From the NCBI RefSeq assembly GCF_014269025.2, contig NZ_CP077094.1:4303501-4367500 (forward strand): a DNA stretch of 64,000 nucleotides, in the 5' to 3' direction. The DNA comes from Pseudomonas promysalinigenes (GTDB lineage Bacteria > Pseudomonadota > Gammaproteobacteria > Pseudomonadales > Pseudomonadaceae). The translations under genes and the position numbers were made by a program. This document shows positions 44,823-53,403 of this stretch, piece by piece. Below the pieces are notes generated by a model, which worked only from the letters and a program-made list of their open reading frames with translations, had not been told where the DNA came from and did not search any database. Position 1 is the stretch's first letter; each line of letters starts with the position of its first letter.

Positions 44823-45563
44823 TTAGCGCCCGGTGAGCCAGACCAACGAGGCAAAGCGCCCGCCTTGGGGGGTGCGCCGATAGGAGAAAAAGCGGGCATC
44901 GTTGACCGTGCAGTAGCCCCCGCCATAAACGGCACACACACCCCTTGCCGCCAAGCGAATTCGCGCCAGCTCGTAGATGTCGGCCATCAGTTTGCCCGGC
45001 CGCTGCCCCTCGACGAACGCCCTGGCAGCTTCAGGGTGCACAGCGGTAAAGGCATCGCGCACCTCCAGGCCAACTTCGAAGGCCTTGGGGCCGATGGCCG
45101 GGCCAAGCCAGACCAGCACCTCTTCAGGCGCTAGTGCCAGGCGCTCGAGGGTCGCCTCGAGCACGCCGCCGGCTAGCCCGCGCCAGCCGGCATGGGCGGC
45201 GGCCACGCGTGTACCGGCACGGTCGCAGAACAGCACCGGCAGGCAATCGGCAGTCATCACGGCGCAGGCGATGCCCGGTTGGTCGGTCCAGCTGGCATCG
45301 GCTTGGCTAACGACGGCCGGGTCGGCATCGGCCACTACCAGGCCATGCACCTGCTTGAGCCAGGCGGGCTGGATGTCGAAGGTATGGCTCAGGCGCTGAC
45401 GGTTCGCGGCGACCGCGGCAGGGTCGTCGCCTACGTGGTCGCCAAGGTTGAAGGTTTCATAGGGCGGCAGGCTGACACCGCCCGCGCGGGTGGTGACACA
45501 GGCGCGCACCGAGGCCGGGGCAGGCCAATCGGGAAATAGCAGCGACTGCGTCAGGCCGGTCAT
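44823..45563 (-). CDS. pgeF: peptidoglycan editing factor / multicopper purine nucleoside phosphorylase-like (YfiH/PgeF)
   Basis: 246 residues. 'DCLPVLFCD' with Cys, '[16 protein letters not shown]' with His, and '[11 protein letters not shown]' are the LACC/YfiH zinc-site pattern. PgeF removes misincorporated serine from peptidoglycan precursors in E. coli. ATG overlaps the rluD stop by 4 bases (ATGA). Confidence 0.93.
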   Translation of the reverse strand: MTGLTQSLLFPDWPAPASVRACVTTRAGGVSLPPYETFNLGDHVGDDPAAVAANRQRLSHTFDIQPAWLKQVHGLVVADADPAVVSQADASWTDQPGIACAVMTADCLPVLFCDRAGTRVAAAHAGWRGLAGGVLEATLERLALAPEEVLVWLGPAIGPKAFEVGLEVRDAFTAVHPEAARAFVEGQRPGKLMADIYELARIRLAARGVCAVYGGGYCTVNDARFFSYRRTPQGGRFASLVWLTGR

Positions 45564-46522
45564 CCAACGAAACTCTCGCGGTCGTGGTTCAACAGCGAAA
45601 GCAGCCAGACGAAGTCATCCGGCAACGGCGATTCCCATTTCATGATTTCGCCGGTGATCGGGTGAGCCAATGCCAGGAAGCGGGCATGCAGCGCCTGGCG
45701 CGGGAAAGCCTTCACTGCTTCGACCATGGTTGGGCTGGCCGCTGGCGGGATGCGGAAGCGCCCGCCGTAGGTCTGATCGCCCACCAACGGGAAGCCGACA
45801 TGGGCCATGTGCACGCGGATCTGGTGCGTACGGCCGGTTTCCAGCTTCACACGCACGTGGGTATGCGAGCGGAAGCGTTTGAGCACGCGGTAGTGGCTGA
45901 CGGCAGGCTTGCCGCCGTCGGTCACCGCCATACGCTGACGCATGCCGCCGTGGCGGCCGATCGGGGCATCGATCTTGCCCCCAGCGGTGACCACGCCAAT
46001 CACGATGCATTCGTAGATACGGCTGACCTTGCGCGCCTGCATCTGCTCGACCAGCTTGGTCTGGGCTTGCAGAGTCTTGGCCACGACCATCAGCCCGGTG
46101 GTGTCTTTGTCCAGGCGATGGACGATACCGGCGCGCGGCACGTTGACGATATCGGGCACGTGGTGCAGCAAGGCATTGAGCAGCGTACCGCTGGCATGCC
46201 CGGCAGCCGGGTGCACAACCAGCCCGGCAGGCTTGTTGATCACCATGATGTGCTCGTCCTCGTAGACGATATCCAGCTCGATATCTTCTGCGACCCACTC
46301 GCCCTGGGCCTCTTGCTCGGCCTCAAGCACGAGTTGCGAGCCACCATGGACGAGGTCGCGAGGGCGCACGACTGCGCCATCGACCGTCAGGCGGCCTTCT
46401 TTGATCCACGAAGTAAGCCGCGAACGCGAATACTCGGCGAACAATTGGGCGGCGACCTGGTCGAGGCGTTGACCGCCCAAATCGGACGGTACCTCTGCGC
46501 TAAGTTGAATGATCTCGGACAT
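45560..46522 (-). CDS. rluD: 23S rRNA pseudouridine synthase D
   Basis: 320 residues from ATG 46522. N-terminal S4 RNA-binding domain ('[26 protein letters not shown]'-like), catalytic Asp in '[16 protein letters not shown]', and the '[12 protein letters not shown]' motif. Modifies 23S U1911, U1915 and U1917. The upstream in-frame extension to 47344 is a shadow overlapping bamD and is rejected. Divergent from bamD, as in other gamma-proteobacteria. Confidence 0.96.
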   Translation of the reverse strand: MSEIIQLSAEVPSDLGGQRLDQVAAQLFAEYSRSRLTSWIKEGRLTVDGAVVRPRDLVHGGSQLVLEAEQEAQGEWVAEDIELDIVYEDEHIMVINKPAGLVVHPAAGHASGTLLNALLHHVPDIVNVPRAGIVHRLDKDTTGLMVVAKTLQAQTKLVEQMQARKVSRIYECIVIGVVTAGGKIDAPIGRHGGMRQRMAVTDGGKPAVSHYRVLKRFRSHTHVRVKLETGRTHQIRVHMAHVGFPLVGDQTYGGRFRIPPAASPTMVEAVKAFPRQALHARFLALAHPITGEIMKWESPLPDDFVWLLSLLNHDRESFVG

Positions 46523-46669
46523 GCTCGATTCGGCGGGCGCACAGCCTTTGGTTTCGGCTGCGAGCTTGTGGTTAAATACGGCTTCTTTTGTCCCGGGGTT
46601 GGCCGGGGCGCTCATCATAACAGGACGGCACCGCCCAAGACAGCGGCCGTCAAAGGGACGCAAGCCGCC

Positions 46670-47689
46670 ATGCAAGTGAAACACCTGCTGCTGATCGCCA
46701 TCCTCGGGCTCACCGCGGCCTGTTCCTCCAATAAGGAAGTCATTGACGAGAACCTCAGTGAGGCCGAGCTGTATCAACAGGCTCAGGCTGATCTGGACAA
46801 CTCCAGCTACACCAGCGCCGTGAACAAGCTCAAGGCCCTGGAGTCGCGTTACCCATTCGGCCGTTACGCCGACCAGGCGCAGCTCGAGCTGATCTACGCC
46901 AACTACAAGAACTCCGAGCCCGAAGCTGCCAAGTCGGCCGCCGAGCGCTTCATTCGTCTGCACCCGCAGCACCCGAACGTGGACTACGCCTACTACCTCA
47001 AGGGCCTGACCTCGTTCGACCAGGACCGTGGCCTGCTGGCGCGCTTCCTGCCGCTGGACATGACCAAGCGTGACCCGGGCGCCGCCCGCGACTCGTACAA
47101 CGAGTTCGCCCAGCTGACCAGCCGCTTCCCCAACAGCCGCTACGCCCCCGATGCCAAGCAGCGCATGATCTACCTGCGCAACCTGCTGGCGGCCTACGAA
47201 ATCCACGTGGCCGACTATTACCTGGGCCGCCAGGCTTACGTGGCAGCTGCCAACCGTGGCCGCTACGTGGTCGAGAACTTCCAGGAAACCCCATCGGTCG
47301 GCGACGGCCTGGCCGTAATGGTCGAGGCGTATCAGAAGATGCATTTGGACGAGCTGGCTGCAACCAGCCTGGAAACCTTAAAGCTCAACTACCCAGACCA
47401 TCCAAGCCTGGTAGATGGCCAATTCCAGCCCCAGCAGACCGAATCTGACGGCCGCAGTTGGTTGTCCAAGGCCACCCTGGGCCTGATCGAAACCGATACA
47501 CCGCTGCCGCCGGGCGAAACCCGCGCCAACCAGGATGTGGTCAAGCAGTTCCAGGATGCGCGCGACGAGATGCCGCGAGAGCTGCTGCCTGAAGACGAAA
47601 ACGGCGACCCGATCGTGCCAGCAGGCCCGAAAGAGGCCGAGAAAGACCGCTCGTGGTTCAGCTACATGACCTTTGGTCTGTTCGACTGA
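46670..47689 (+). CDS. bamD: outer-membrane assembly lipoprotein BamD
   Basis: 339 residues. Lipobox LTAAC with Cys18; TPR-like repeats from residue 30 ('[32 protein letters not shown]'-type). BamD partners BamA to fold outer-membrane proteins. The C-terminal extension beyond ~245 is longer than in E. coli and acidic ('[10 protein letters not shown]'), as is usual in Pseudomonas. Terminator follows directly. Confidence 0.96.
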   Translation: MQVKHLLLIAILGLTAACSSNKEVIDENLSEAELYQQAQADLDNSSYTSAVNKLKALESRYPFGRYADQAQLELIYANYKNSEPEAAKSAAERFIRLHPQHPNVDYAYYLKGLTSFDQDRGLLARFLPLDMTKRDPGAARDSYNEFAQLTSRFPNSRYAPDAKQRMIYLRNLLAAYEIHVADYYLGRQAYVAAANRGRYVVENFQETPSVGDGLAVMVEAYQKMHLDELAATSLETLKLNYPDHPSLVDGQFQPQQTESDGRSWLSKATLGLIETDTPLPPGETRANQDVVKQFQDARDEMPRELLPEDENGDPIVPAGPKEAEKDRSWFSYMTFGLFD

Positions 47690-47704
47690 CACAAGCATCA
47701 TGAG

Positions 47705-47731
47705 AAAGGGAGGCCCAGGCCTCCCTTTTTT
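47705..47731 (+). terminator. rho-independent terminator of bamD
   Basis: AAAGGGAGGCC pairs with GGCCTCCCTTT, followed by TTTTTT on the plus strand. Confidence 0.92.
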
Positions 47732-47781
47732 CATGGCTGCGCCCTAGACTGTCGGCTTCTACCACCAACAAGCTGGACATC

Positions 47782-48012
47782 ATGGTTCGCCTACTTTTCT
47801 GGATCGCCCTGATCGCCGCCGCGTTCTGGCTGTGGCGCAAATTCAAAGTCAGCCAGCAATCACACGCCGAGCCCAAGCTCGATGCGCCGCTGCAGATGGT
47901 GCGCTGTGCGCACTGCGGCGTTCACCTGCCCAACGACCGTGCGCTACAACAAGGCGCCCAATGGTATTGCAGCCAGGCTCACCTGCAACAGGGGCCTGGG
48001 CCATCTCGGTAA
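47782..48012 (+). CDS. PP0621-family small membrane protein
   Basis: 76 residues. N-terminal membrane helix 'LLFWIALIAAAFWLWRKF', then 'QMVRCAHCGVHLPNDRALQQGAQWYCSQAHLQQ' style Cys4-like zinc ribbon. The family is named after a P. putida locus. Function unknown; probably an inner-membrane-anchored zinc-binding protein. Confidence 0.85.
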   Translation: MVRLLFWIALIAAAFWLWRKFKVSQQSHAEPKLDAPLQMVRCAHCGVHLPNDRALQQGAQWYCSQAHLQQGPGPSR

Positions 48013-48067
48013 GCCTGGCACGTGTGAGGCCCATCGACACTCAGGGGCGCGCGCACCGGGCCGGCTT

Positions 48068-49165
48068 TCAGGCTAGTCGCCCCTCTGGCGCATAAGGTGC
48101 CGGGTCGATGATCGGTTCGCCCCCCGTCAGCAAATCGGTGAACAACTGGCATGACGCCGGCGCCAGCACCAAGCCGTTACGGTAATGCCCGCAATTCAGC
48201 CATAGCCCTTGATGCCCTGGCACCGGCCCGATGTAGGGAACGCCCTCTGGCGAGCCTGGGCGCAATCCCGCCCAGTGCGCCACGACCGTGGCATCCTTGA
48301 GTGCAGGCAGCAGCTCGATGGCCGATGCCTTGAGGCTGGCAAGCGCCGCTTCAGTTGGCGTCTTGTCGTAACCGGCATGCTCCAGGGTACTGCCCACCAG
48401 AATGTGCCCGTCCCGACGTGGAATGGCGTAGCGCCCCTTTGCCAGTACCATGCTCGGTAGGAAGTCTTCGGCACATTTGAACAGGATCATCTGGCCCTTC
48501 ACCGGCTCCACTGGCAACTCCAGCCCCACCGTGCGCAGTAGATCGCCGCTCCAGGCGCCGGCACTGAGCACCACATCATCTGCAGCCAGCACGCCTTCGG
48601 CGGTTCGCACCCCCGTCACCCGCCCATTTTCATGGACGAAACCACTGACCTGGCAATGCTCGCGCAAGGACACGTTAGGCAACGCCAGCAGCGCTGCCTT
48701 AAGCGACTTCACCAGCCGAGGGTTGCGCACGTTGGCCACACCGGCCATGAAGACCGCATGCTTGAAGCCAGGGCCCAATACCGGTACAGCGTCGTAGGCG
48801 GCTGAAATATCCACGGCACTGAGTGGCCGCTGTTCACGCGCGGCCCAGGCCAGGGCCTGGGCTTCATCGTCCAGATCGAGCCAGTACAGCCCCGTGGTAT
48901 GAACTTGTGGATCGATCCCCGTGGTGGCGAACAGGCGCTCGCCCAACTGCGGGTAATAATCCTGCGACCAGTGCGCCAGCGCGGTAACCGCCGGGCTGTA
49001 CCGCCATGGATAAAGGGGCGAAACGATGCCGCCACCGGCCCATGAAGACTCACGGCCCACTTCGCCCTGGTCACACACCACCACCTGGCCAACCTTCGCC
49101 GCCAGATTGTATGCGGTCAGCAGGCCGATCACGCCGCCACCGACCACCACTACTTGCTTGCTCAT
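48068..49165 (-). CDS. thiO: glycine oxidase ThiO
   Basis: 365 residues from ATG 49165. FAD motif 'VVVGGGVIGLLTAYNLA' at 5-21, DAO-fold block 'SSWAGGGIVSPLYPW', C-terminal 'GHYRNGLVLAP'. It oxidises glycine to iminoacetate for thiazole formation in thiamine synthesis. It follows pilE but with the same orientation and a 52-base gap. Confidence 0.93.
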   Translation of the reverse strand: MSKQVVVVGGGVIGLLTAYNLAAKVGQVVVCDQGEVGRESSWAGGGIVSPLYPWRYSPAVTALAHWSQDYYPQLGERLFATTGIDPQVHTTGLYWLDLDDEAQALAWAAREQRPLSAVDISAAYDAVPVLGPGFKHAVFMAGVANVRNPRLVKSLKAALLALPNVSLREHCQVSGFVHENGRVTGVRTAEGVLAADDVVLSAGAWSGDLLRTVGLELPVEPVKGQMILFKCAEDFLPSMVLAKGRYAIPRRDGHILVGSTLEHAGYDKTPTEAALASLKASAIELLPALKDATVVAHWAGLRPGSPEGVPYIGPVPGHQGLWLNCGHYRNGLVLAPASCQLFTDLLTGGEPIIDPAPYAPEGRLA

Positions 49166-49217
49166 CTGTCGATCCAACACCTGAAGTAAATCCGCGATGC
49201 CTGGGCACCTCCAACCG

Positions 49218-49607
49218 TCAGCTTCCCCAGCAGCGCTCACTGCCGCCAACAGCGCCCGGATTACTCCGCACACCTGCCTGGTCGAGCTGATAGTCGCCAC
49301 AGCGATCCTCGGCCATCAGGCCACTTGGCAGCCTGCGAGCGATCAGCGTGAAGGTGTCGCTGTCACGCAGGGCCTGCAAACGGTAATGGCGGTTGCCAGC
49401 GGGCAGTTGTGGATCGCCTTCGGCGTACTGGCCGGTGCGCACGCGGTGGTGCTCCAGGCGCAGGGCAGCATCATGCAGCAGGCCAACCACTTCGCTTCGT
49501 GCGGCCCGCCTGAGCTGTTCGCTGTAACTGGGGTAGGCAATGGCTGCCAGAATGCCGGTCACGGCCACGACAATCAACAACTCGATCAGCGTCATCCCTT
49601 GCTGCAT
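49218..49607 (-). CDS. pilE: type IV pilin-like minor pilin PilE
   Basis: 129 residues. Leader MQQG then 'MTLIELLIVVAVTGILAAIAYPSY', with Glu5 intact. Globular tail contains Cys ('DRCGDYQL', 'GSERCWGS'). Located 1 base after pilX, so in the minor-pilin operon. Confidence 0.88.
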   Translation of the reverse strand: MQQGMTLIELLIVVAVTGILAAIAYPSYSEQLRRAARSEVVGLLHDAALRLEHHRVRTGQYAEGDPQLPAGNRHYRLQALRDSDTFTLIARRLPSGLMAEDRCGDYQLDQAGVRSNPGAVGGSERCWGS

Positions 49608-49608
49608 G

Positions 49609-50082
49609 TCAGTCTTGCCTCAGTCTCTGCCGCCAAAGGATACGCTTGGGGGCCTGTGGTTGAGCGGTTGGTATGGCATAAACGGCTTCCAGCACCTGCC
49701 TGGCTGATGGCTGCCGGCTCACGGCTGTCACTCGGTACAACGTGACCGATTCACCTTCGGGCATGTGTACTGCGCGCTCGGCTTGGCCAAGGTTCTGCAA
49801 ATGGAAATAGCCAAGCTCGTGGCTTTGCCAGCGGCCGCGCAGGTCATGCGGGCCTGCCGGTGGCAGGCAGTCGTTGCACGGCGCTGGCGGTGAGCGCTGC
49901 AGTGCTTGCAGGCCTGCCAGCAGTACAGTGTCGGCGTCTTTAAGGGCCTGCAGACTCTCGCGCATGGCACTGCTCAACCGGGTCTCGATCAGCGCTTGGC
50001 GCAAGGCCGAGGTGGCCAGTAAGGCCAGCAACAGGTTGAATACCAAGGCCAGTAAAAGCACCATCCCGCGTTCACGGTTCAT
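49609..50082 (-). CDS. pilX: minor pilin PilX
   Basis: 157 residues. Starts 'MNRERGMVLLLALVFNLLLALLATSAL', with the PilX pattern lacking Glu5. Helical N-terminus then beta-rich tail. Overlaps pilW by 4 bases. PilX helps prime pilus assembly in other pseudomonads. Confidence 0.82.
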   Translation of the reverse strand: MNRERGMVLLLALVFNLLLALLATSALRQALIETRLSSAMRESLQALKDADTVLLAGLQALQRSPPAPCNDCLPPAGPHDLRGRWQSHELGYFHLQNLGQAERAVHMPEGESVTLYRVTAVSRQPSARQVLEAVYAIPTAQPQAPKRILWRQRLRQD

Positions 50083-50726
50083 GAGTCGGCACCCAAATTG
50101 CGTAACGCTATGCTGATTTCGTGACGCTGTTCCAGTTGCAGCGTTGGCTCGAACAACGTCAGGGCTATGTCGATACGCCCGGCACCTGGCGTTTTTTCAT
50201 GAGTGACCTGCATCTGGCGTACGTGCTCGATCAGCGGCTGGGTACTGCGACCCCACACGAAATACAGCGTCGAGTCCCTTAACTCGTAGCGGTGACGGCT
50301 AAGCCGAAAGGCCATGTGCTCCCCGAAATGCGCCGGGGGCAGGTCGGAAACCACGGCCTTTTTTCGGCAGTCAGTGAACAGCGTCCAGTCAGGCTTGCCG
50401 GTGTAGGCAGAGGTTTCGGCCACCACCAGTTCCAGGCTCGACGGCCCAATCAGCAGCGGCTGGGCCAATGCCTGCCGAGCCAATGGGTCCTTGATGTCGT
50501 CGGGCCTGAGCTGCAGGCATCCGAACATGCCGGCCATCCGGACATCCTGGGCCATGCGCAGCAACGCCAGCCGCGCATCGTCCTGAAGCCGCAGCGCAGC
50601 CCCCTGCAGCCGCCAAGCTTGATGGCTGGCCACCAACAGCTGGCTGGCAGCCGTCAGCACCATCAGCCCCATTGCCAAGGCAAGCATCGCCTCCAGCAAC
50701 CCGAAGCCTGCCTGGGTTCGCCTCAC
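50079..50726 (-). CDS. pilW: minor pilin PilW
   Basis: 215 residues, GTG start at 50726 (Met-Arg-Arg-Thr) overlapping the pilV stop by 4 bases (GTGA). N-terminus 'RRTQAGFGLLEAMLALAMGLMVLTAASQLL' has the PilW GFGLLE form. Typical length. Operon order here: pilV-pilW-pilX-pilE. Confidence 0.86.
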   Translation of the reverse strand: MRRTQAGFGLLEAMLALAMGLMVLTAASQLLVASHQAWRLQGAALRLQDDARLALLRMAQDVRMAGMFGCLQLRPDDIKDPLARQALAQPLLIGPSSLELVVAETSAYTGKPDWTLFTDCRKKAVVSDLPPAHFGEHMAFRLSRHRYELRDSTLYFVWGRSTQPLIEHVRQMQVTHEKTPGAGRIDIALTLFEPTLQLEQRHEISIALRNLGADS

Positions 50727-50905
50727 GGCTGGCCCCGCTCGTGTTGGCTGTACCGCGCGAAAGCCTCGCCACCCTCACGGCGCGCGCTGTCGGTCATTTG
50801 CAAAGCCTTCAACTCAATGGCGGCCGAGGCGACTATGCCAACGGCCACCACCACGACAGCCAGTAGCACTTCCAGGAGCGTCGTGCCCCGTTGCTTGTTG
50901 CGCAT
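50723..50905 (-). CDS. pilV: very short PilV-like minor pilin
   Basis: 60 residues from ATG 50905. N-terminus 'KQRGTTLLEVLLAVVVVAVGIVASAAIELKALQMTDSARR' (residues 4-41, joined segments) is the PilV pattern. It ends at 'SQHERGQP', about one-third of the usual 150-180 residues, so the beta domain is missing. Stop overlaps pilW by 4 bases. Truncated gene or minimal pilin; see findings. Confidence 0.75.
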   Translation of the reverse strand: MRNKQRGTTLLEVLLAVVVVAVGIVASAAIELKALQMTDSARREGGEAFARYSQHERGQP

Positions 50906-51014
50906 CCCTGCACCTCCCGCGACTTTTCCTTCAATGGCATTGAATCTCGTCGACTGGACCGTTGGCCCAATGACCGTGAAGCTACAGCGAAGCACTTCCA
51001 GGGAGGAATGCACG

Positions 51015-51494
51015 GTGAGGCAACGTGGTGTAACACTGATTCAAATGATGTTGGCAGTGGCCATGGTCGCCTTGCTCACACAGCTCGGTATGCCTGCCTA
51101 CGCGAGGTTGAGCGAAAATCTGCATGGGGAAGCGGCGGCTCGCGAACTGGCCCAGGCGCTGCGAAGTGCGCGTGGCCACGCCGTGCTGCAAGGCCGGGAA
51201 GTGTTGGTACGGCCTATCGAGAATGACTGGGGCAAAGGTTGGCGGGTGCTGCTCGCACACAACCAGCAACTGCTGCGCGAACATCGGCTGGCACGGCCGA
51301 TGAAAATAGCGGAAAACGCAGGTGGGCAAGTGACATTCAATGCCCAGGGAATGCCAGAGGGGCGCTTCGGCGCGACGCTGAGCGTGTGCGAACGTACATC
51401 AACGCGCCGCTCACACACTGTAGTGATATCTCGTGCTGGCAAAATCGACCTGCGCACAGGTGAGACGGCAGGCTCACCGTGCGCAGGCACCTGA
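51015..51494 (+). CDS. fimT: FimT/GspH-type pseudopilin with Gln5
   Basis: 159 residues from GTG 51015 with GGAGGA seven bases upstream. Leader MRQRG then 'VTLIQMMLAVAMVALLTQLGMPAYARL': Gln where Glu5 is invariant. GspH domain ~45-155 ('AARELAQALRSARGHAVLQGREVLVRP', 'GQVTFNAQGMPEGRFGATLSVC'). Divergent from the pilV-pilE operon and converging on ispH (2-base gap). Confidence 0.85.
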   Translation: MRQRGVTLIQMMLAVAMVALLTQLGMPAYARLSENLHGEAAARELAQALRSARGHAVLQGREVLVRPIENDWGKGWRVLLAHNQQLLREHRLARPMKIAENAGGQVTFNAQGMPEGRFGATLSVCERTSTRRSHTVVISRAGKIDLRTGETAGSPCAGT

Positions 51495-51495
51495 C

Positions 51496-52443
51496 TCAGA
51501 TCAGCGAACGAACTCGCAGCTCTTTGGGCATGGAGAAGGTGATGTTCTCCGGCCGCCCATCAAGCTCTTCGGCGCCCGTCGCGCCCCAGGCCTTGAGCTG
51601 GTCGATCACGCCACGCACCAGCACTTCAGGGGCCGAAGCGCCGGCAGTGATGCCGATGCGCGCTGCCTGGTCGAACCAGTTGCGCTGCAGGTCTTCGGCA
51701 CCGTCGATCAGGTAGGCCGGGGTGCCCATGCGCTCAGCCAGCTCGCGCAGGCGGTTGGAGTTCGAGCTGTTAGGGCTGCCGACCACCAGTACTACATCGC
51801 ATTCGCCGGCCAGTTGCTTGACCGCATCCTGGCGGTTTTGCGTGGCGTAGCAGATGTCGTCCTTGCGCGGGCCGCCAATGTTGGGGAAACGTGCGCGCAG
51901 GGCATCGATGACACGGCTGGTGTCGTCCATCGACAGCGTGGTCTGGGTCACGAAAGCCAGGTGATCTGGGTCGTTGACCTGCAACTGGGCAACATCGTCT
52001 TCGTCTTCGACGAGGTAGATGGCGCCCCCATTGCTCGGGTCATACTGCCCCATGGTGCCTTCGACCTCCGGGTGCCCTTCGTGGCCGATAAGGATGCACT
52101 CTCGGCCGTCACGGCTGTACTTGGCCACTTCGATATGCACCTTGGTGACCAGTGGGCAGGTCGCGTCGAATACCTTCAGGCCACGACTGGCAGCTTCCTG
52201 GCGCACAGCTTGGGAAACACCGTGAGCACTGAAGATGACGATGACATCATCCGGCACCTGGTCCAGCTCTTCGACGAAGATGGCGCCGCGATTGCGCAGG
52301 TCTTCCACCACGAACTTGTTGTGCACCACCTCGTGACGCACATAGATCGGCGGGCCGAAGACTTCCAGCGCACGGTTGACGATCTCGATCGCCCGGTCGA
52401 CCCCCGCGCAGAAGCCGCGCGGGTTGGCGAGTTTGATTTGCAT
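51496..52443 (-). CDS. ispH: 4-hydroxy-3-methylbut-2-enyl diphosphate reductase
   Basis: 315 residues. Iron-sulfur cysteines: '[12 protein letters not shown]' (Cys12), '[11 protein letters not shown]' (~Cys96) and the Cys in '[17 protein letters not shown]' (~196). Last step of the MEP isoprenoid pathway, yielding IPP and DMAPP. Separated from fkpB by 14 bases. Confidence 0.97.
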   Translation of the reverse strand: MQIKLANPRGFCAGVDRAIEIVNRALEVFGPPIYVRHEVVHNKFVVEDLRNRGAIFVEELDQVPDDVIVIFSAHGVSQAVRQEAASRGLKVFDATCPLVTKVHIEVAKYSRDGRECILIGHEGHPEVEGTMGQYDPSNGGAIYLVEDEDDVAQLQVNDPDHLAFVTQTTLSMDDTSRVIDALRARFPNIGGPRKDDICYATQNRQDAVKQLAGECDVVLVVGSPNSSNSNRLRELAERMGTPAYLIDGAEDLQRNWFDQAARIGITAGASAPEVLVRGVIDQLKAWGATGAEELDGRPENITFSMPKELRVRSLI

Positions 52444-52457
52444 GATCGGCTCCAGGC

Positions 52458-52895
52458 CTACAGGGCCTTGACCTCGAGGATCTCCACCTCGAAGGTCAGG
52501 GTCTTGCCAGCCAGTGGGTGATTGAAATCGATGGTCACCTGGTCGTCGTCGAAGGCTTTGACCACACCCGGCAGCTCGGTGTTGGCGGCATCGTTGAAGA
52601 TGATCAGCAGCCCTTCGGACAGCTCCATGTTTTCGAAGTTGGAGCGTGGCATGACCTGCACGTTCTGTGGGTTGGGCTGACCGAAAGCGTTCTCCGGCGC
52701 CACCGCAACGGTGCGCTTGTCACCTGCCTTGAAACCGAACAACGCATTTTCGAAGCCTGGCAGCAGATTGCCGTCGCCGACCTTGAACGTAGCCGGAGCC
52801 TTGTCGAAGGTGCTGTCGACGGTATCGCCGTTTTCCAGGTGCAGCGCGAAGTGCAGAGTGACTTCGGTGTTCTGGCCGATACGGGTGTCAGTCAT
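52458..52895 (-). CDS. fkpB: FKBP-type peptidyl-prolyl isomerase (SlpA-like)
   Basis: 145 residues. '[43 protein letters not shown]' is the FKBP fold opening (~8-50), followed by the SlyD-type IF domain ('EGLLIIFND', '[17 protein letters not shown]'). Overlaps lspA by 8 bases. Syntenic with ispH and lspA in E. coli too. Confidence 0.93.
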   Translation of the reverse strand: MTDTRIGQNTEVTLHFALHLENGDTVDSTFDKAPATFKVGDGNLLPGFENALFGFKAGDKRTVAVAPENAFGQPNPQNVQVMPRSNFENMELSEGLLIIFNDAANTELPGVVKAFDDDQVTIDFNHPLAGKTLTFEVEILEVKAL

Positions 52896-53403
52896 GGACT
52901 GGTTCCTCGGACTTCTTGCTCTTGAACATATCCAGCGCCAGCATCACCGCACCAACGGTGATGGCGCTGTCGGCCAGGTTGAAGGCCGGGAAGTAATGAC
53001 GGTTTTGCCAATGCACCAGGATGAAGTCGACCACATGGCCAAGCACGATGCGGTCGTAAAGGTTGCCCAGCGCACCGCCGAGCACCAGCGCCAGCGCCAC
53101 CGCCAGCCAGGTTTCACCGCGCCCAAGGCGCTTGAGCCAGACCACCAGCACCGCACTGACCACCACCGCAATCAGGGCGAACAGCCAGCGCTGCCAACCG
53201 GCGCCATCAGCCAGGAAACTGAAGGCAGCACCGGTGTTGTAGGCCAGTGTCCAGCTGAAGTAGTCAGGGATGACGACGATCTGCTGGTACATGGTCAGGG
53301 CGTTGTCGAAATACAGCTTGGTGGCCTGGTCGAGGACCAGCACCAGCAAGCTCAGCCACAGCCATGCAAGGCGCCCGAAACGCCCCGCTGCAGGGTTAGG
53401 CAT
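52888..53403 (-). CDS. lspA: lipoprotein signal peptidase II
   Basis: 171 residues, four membrane segments. Catalytic motifs '[12 protein letters not shown]', '[19 protein letters not shown]' with Asp, and '[10 protein letters not shown]' with the second Asp. Removes signal peptides from diacylglyceryl prolipoproteins. Overlaps ileS by 8 bases. Confidence 0.97.
   Translation of the reverse strand: MPNPAAGRFGRLAWLWLSLLVLVLDQATKLYFDNALTMYQQIVVIPDYFSWTLAYNTGAAFSFLADGAGWQRWLFALIAVVVSAVLVVWLKRLGRGETWLAVALALVLGGALGNLYDRIVLGHVVDFILVHWQNRHYFPAFNLADSAITVGAVMLALDMFKSKKSEEPVHD

Noticed and set aside
45584..46669. Upstream extension of the bamD frame through rluD
   Set aside because: BamD starts cleanly at 46670 with a lipobox; the extension is antisense to rluD.
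46523..47344. Upstream extension of rluD to 47344
   Set aside because: Overlaps bamD antisense; RluD family N-terminus begins at Met 46522.
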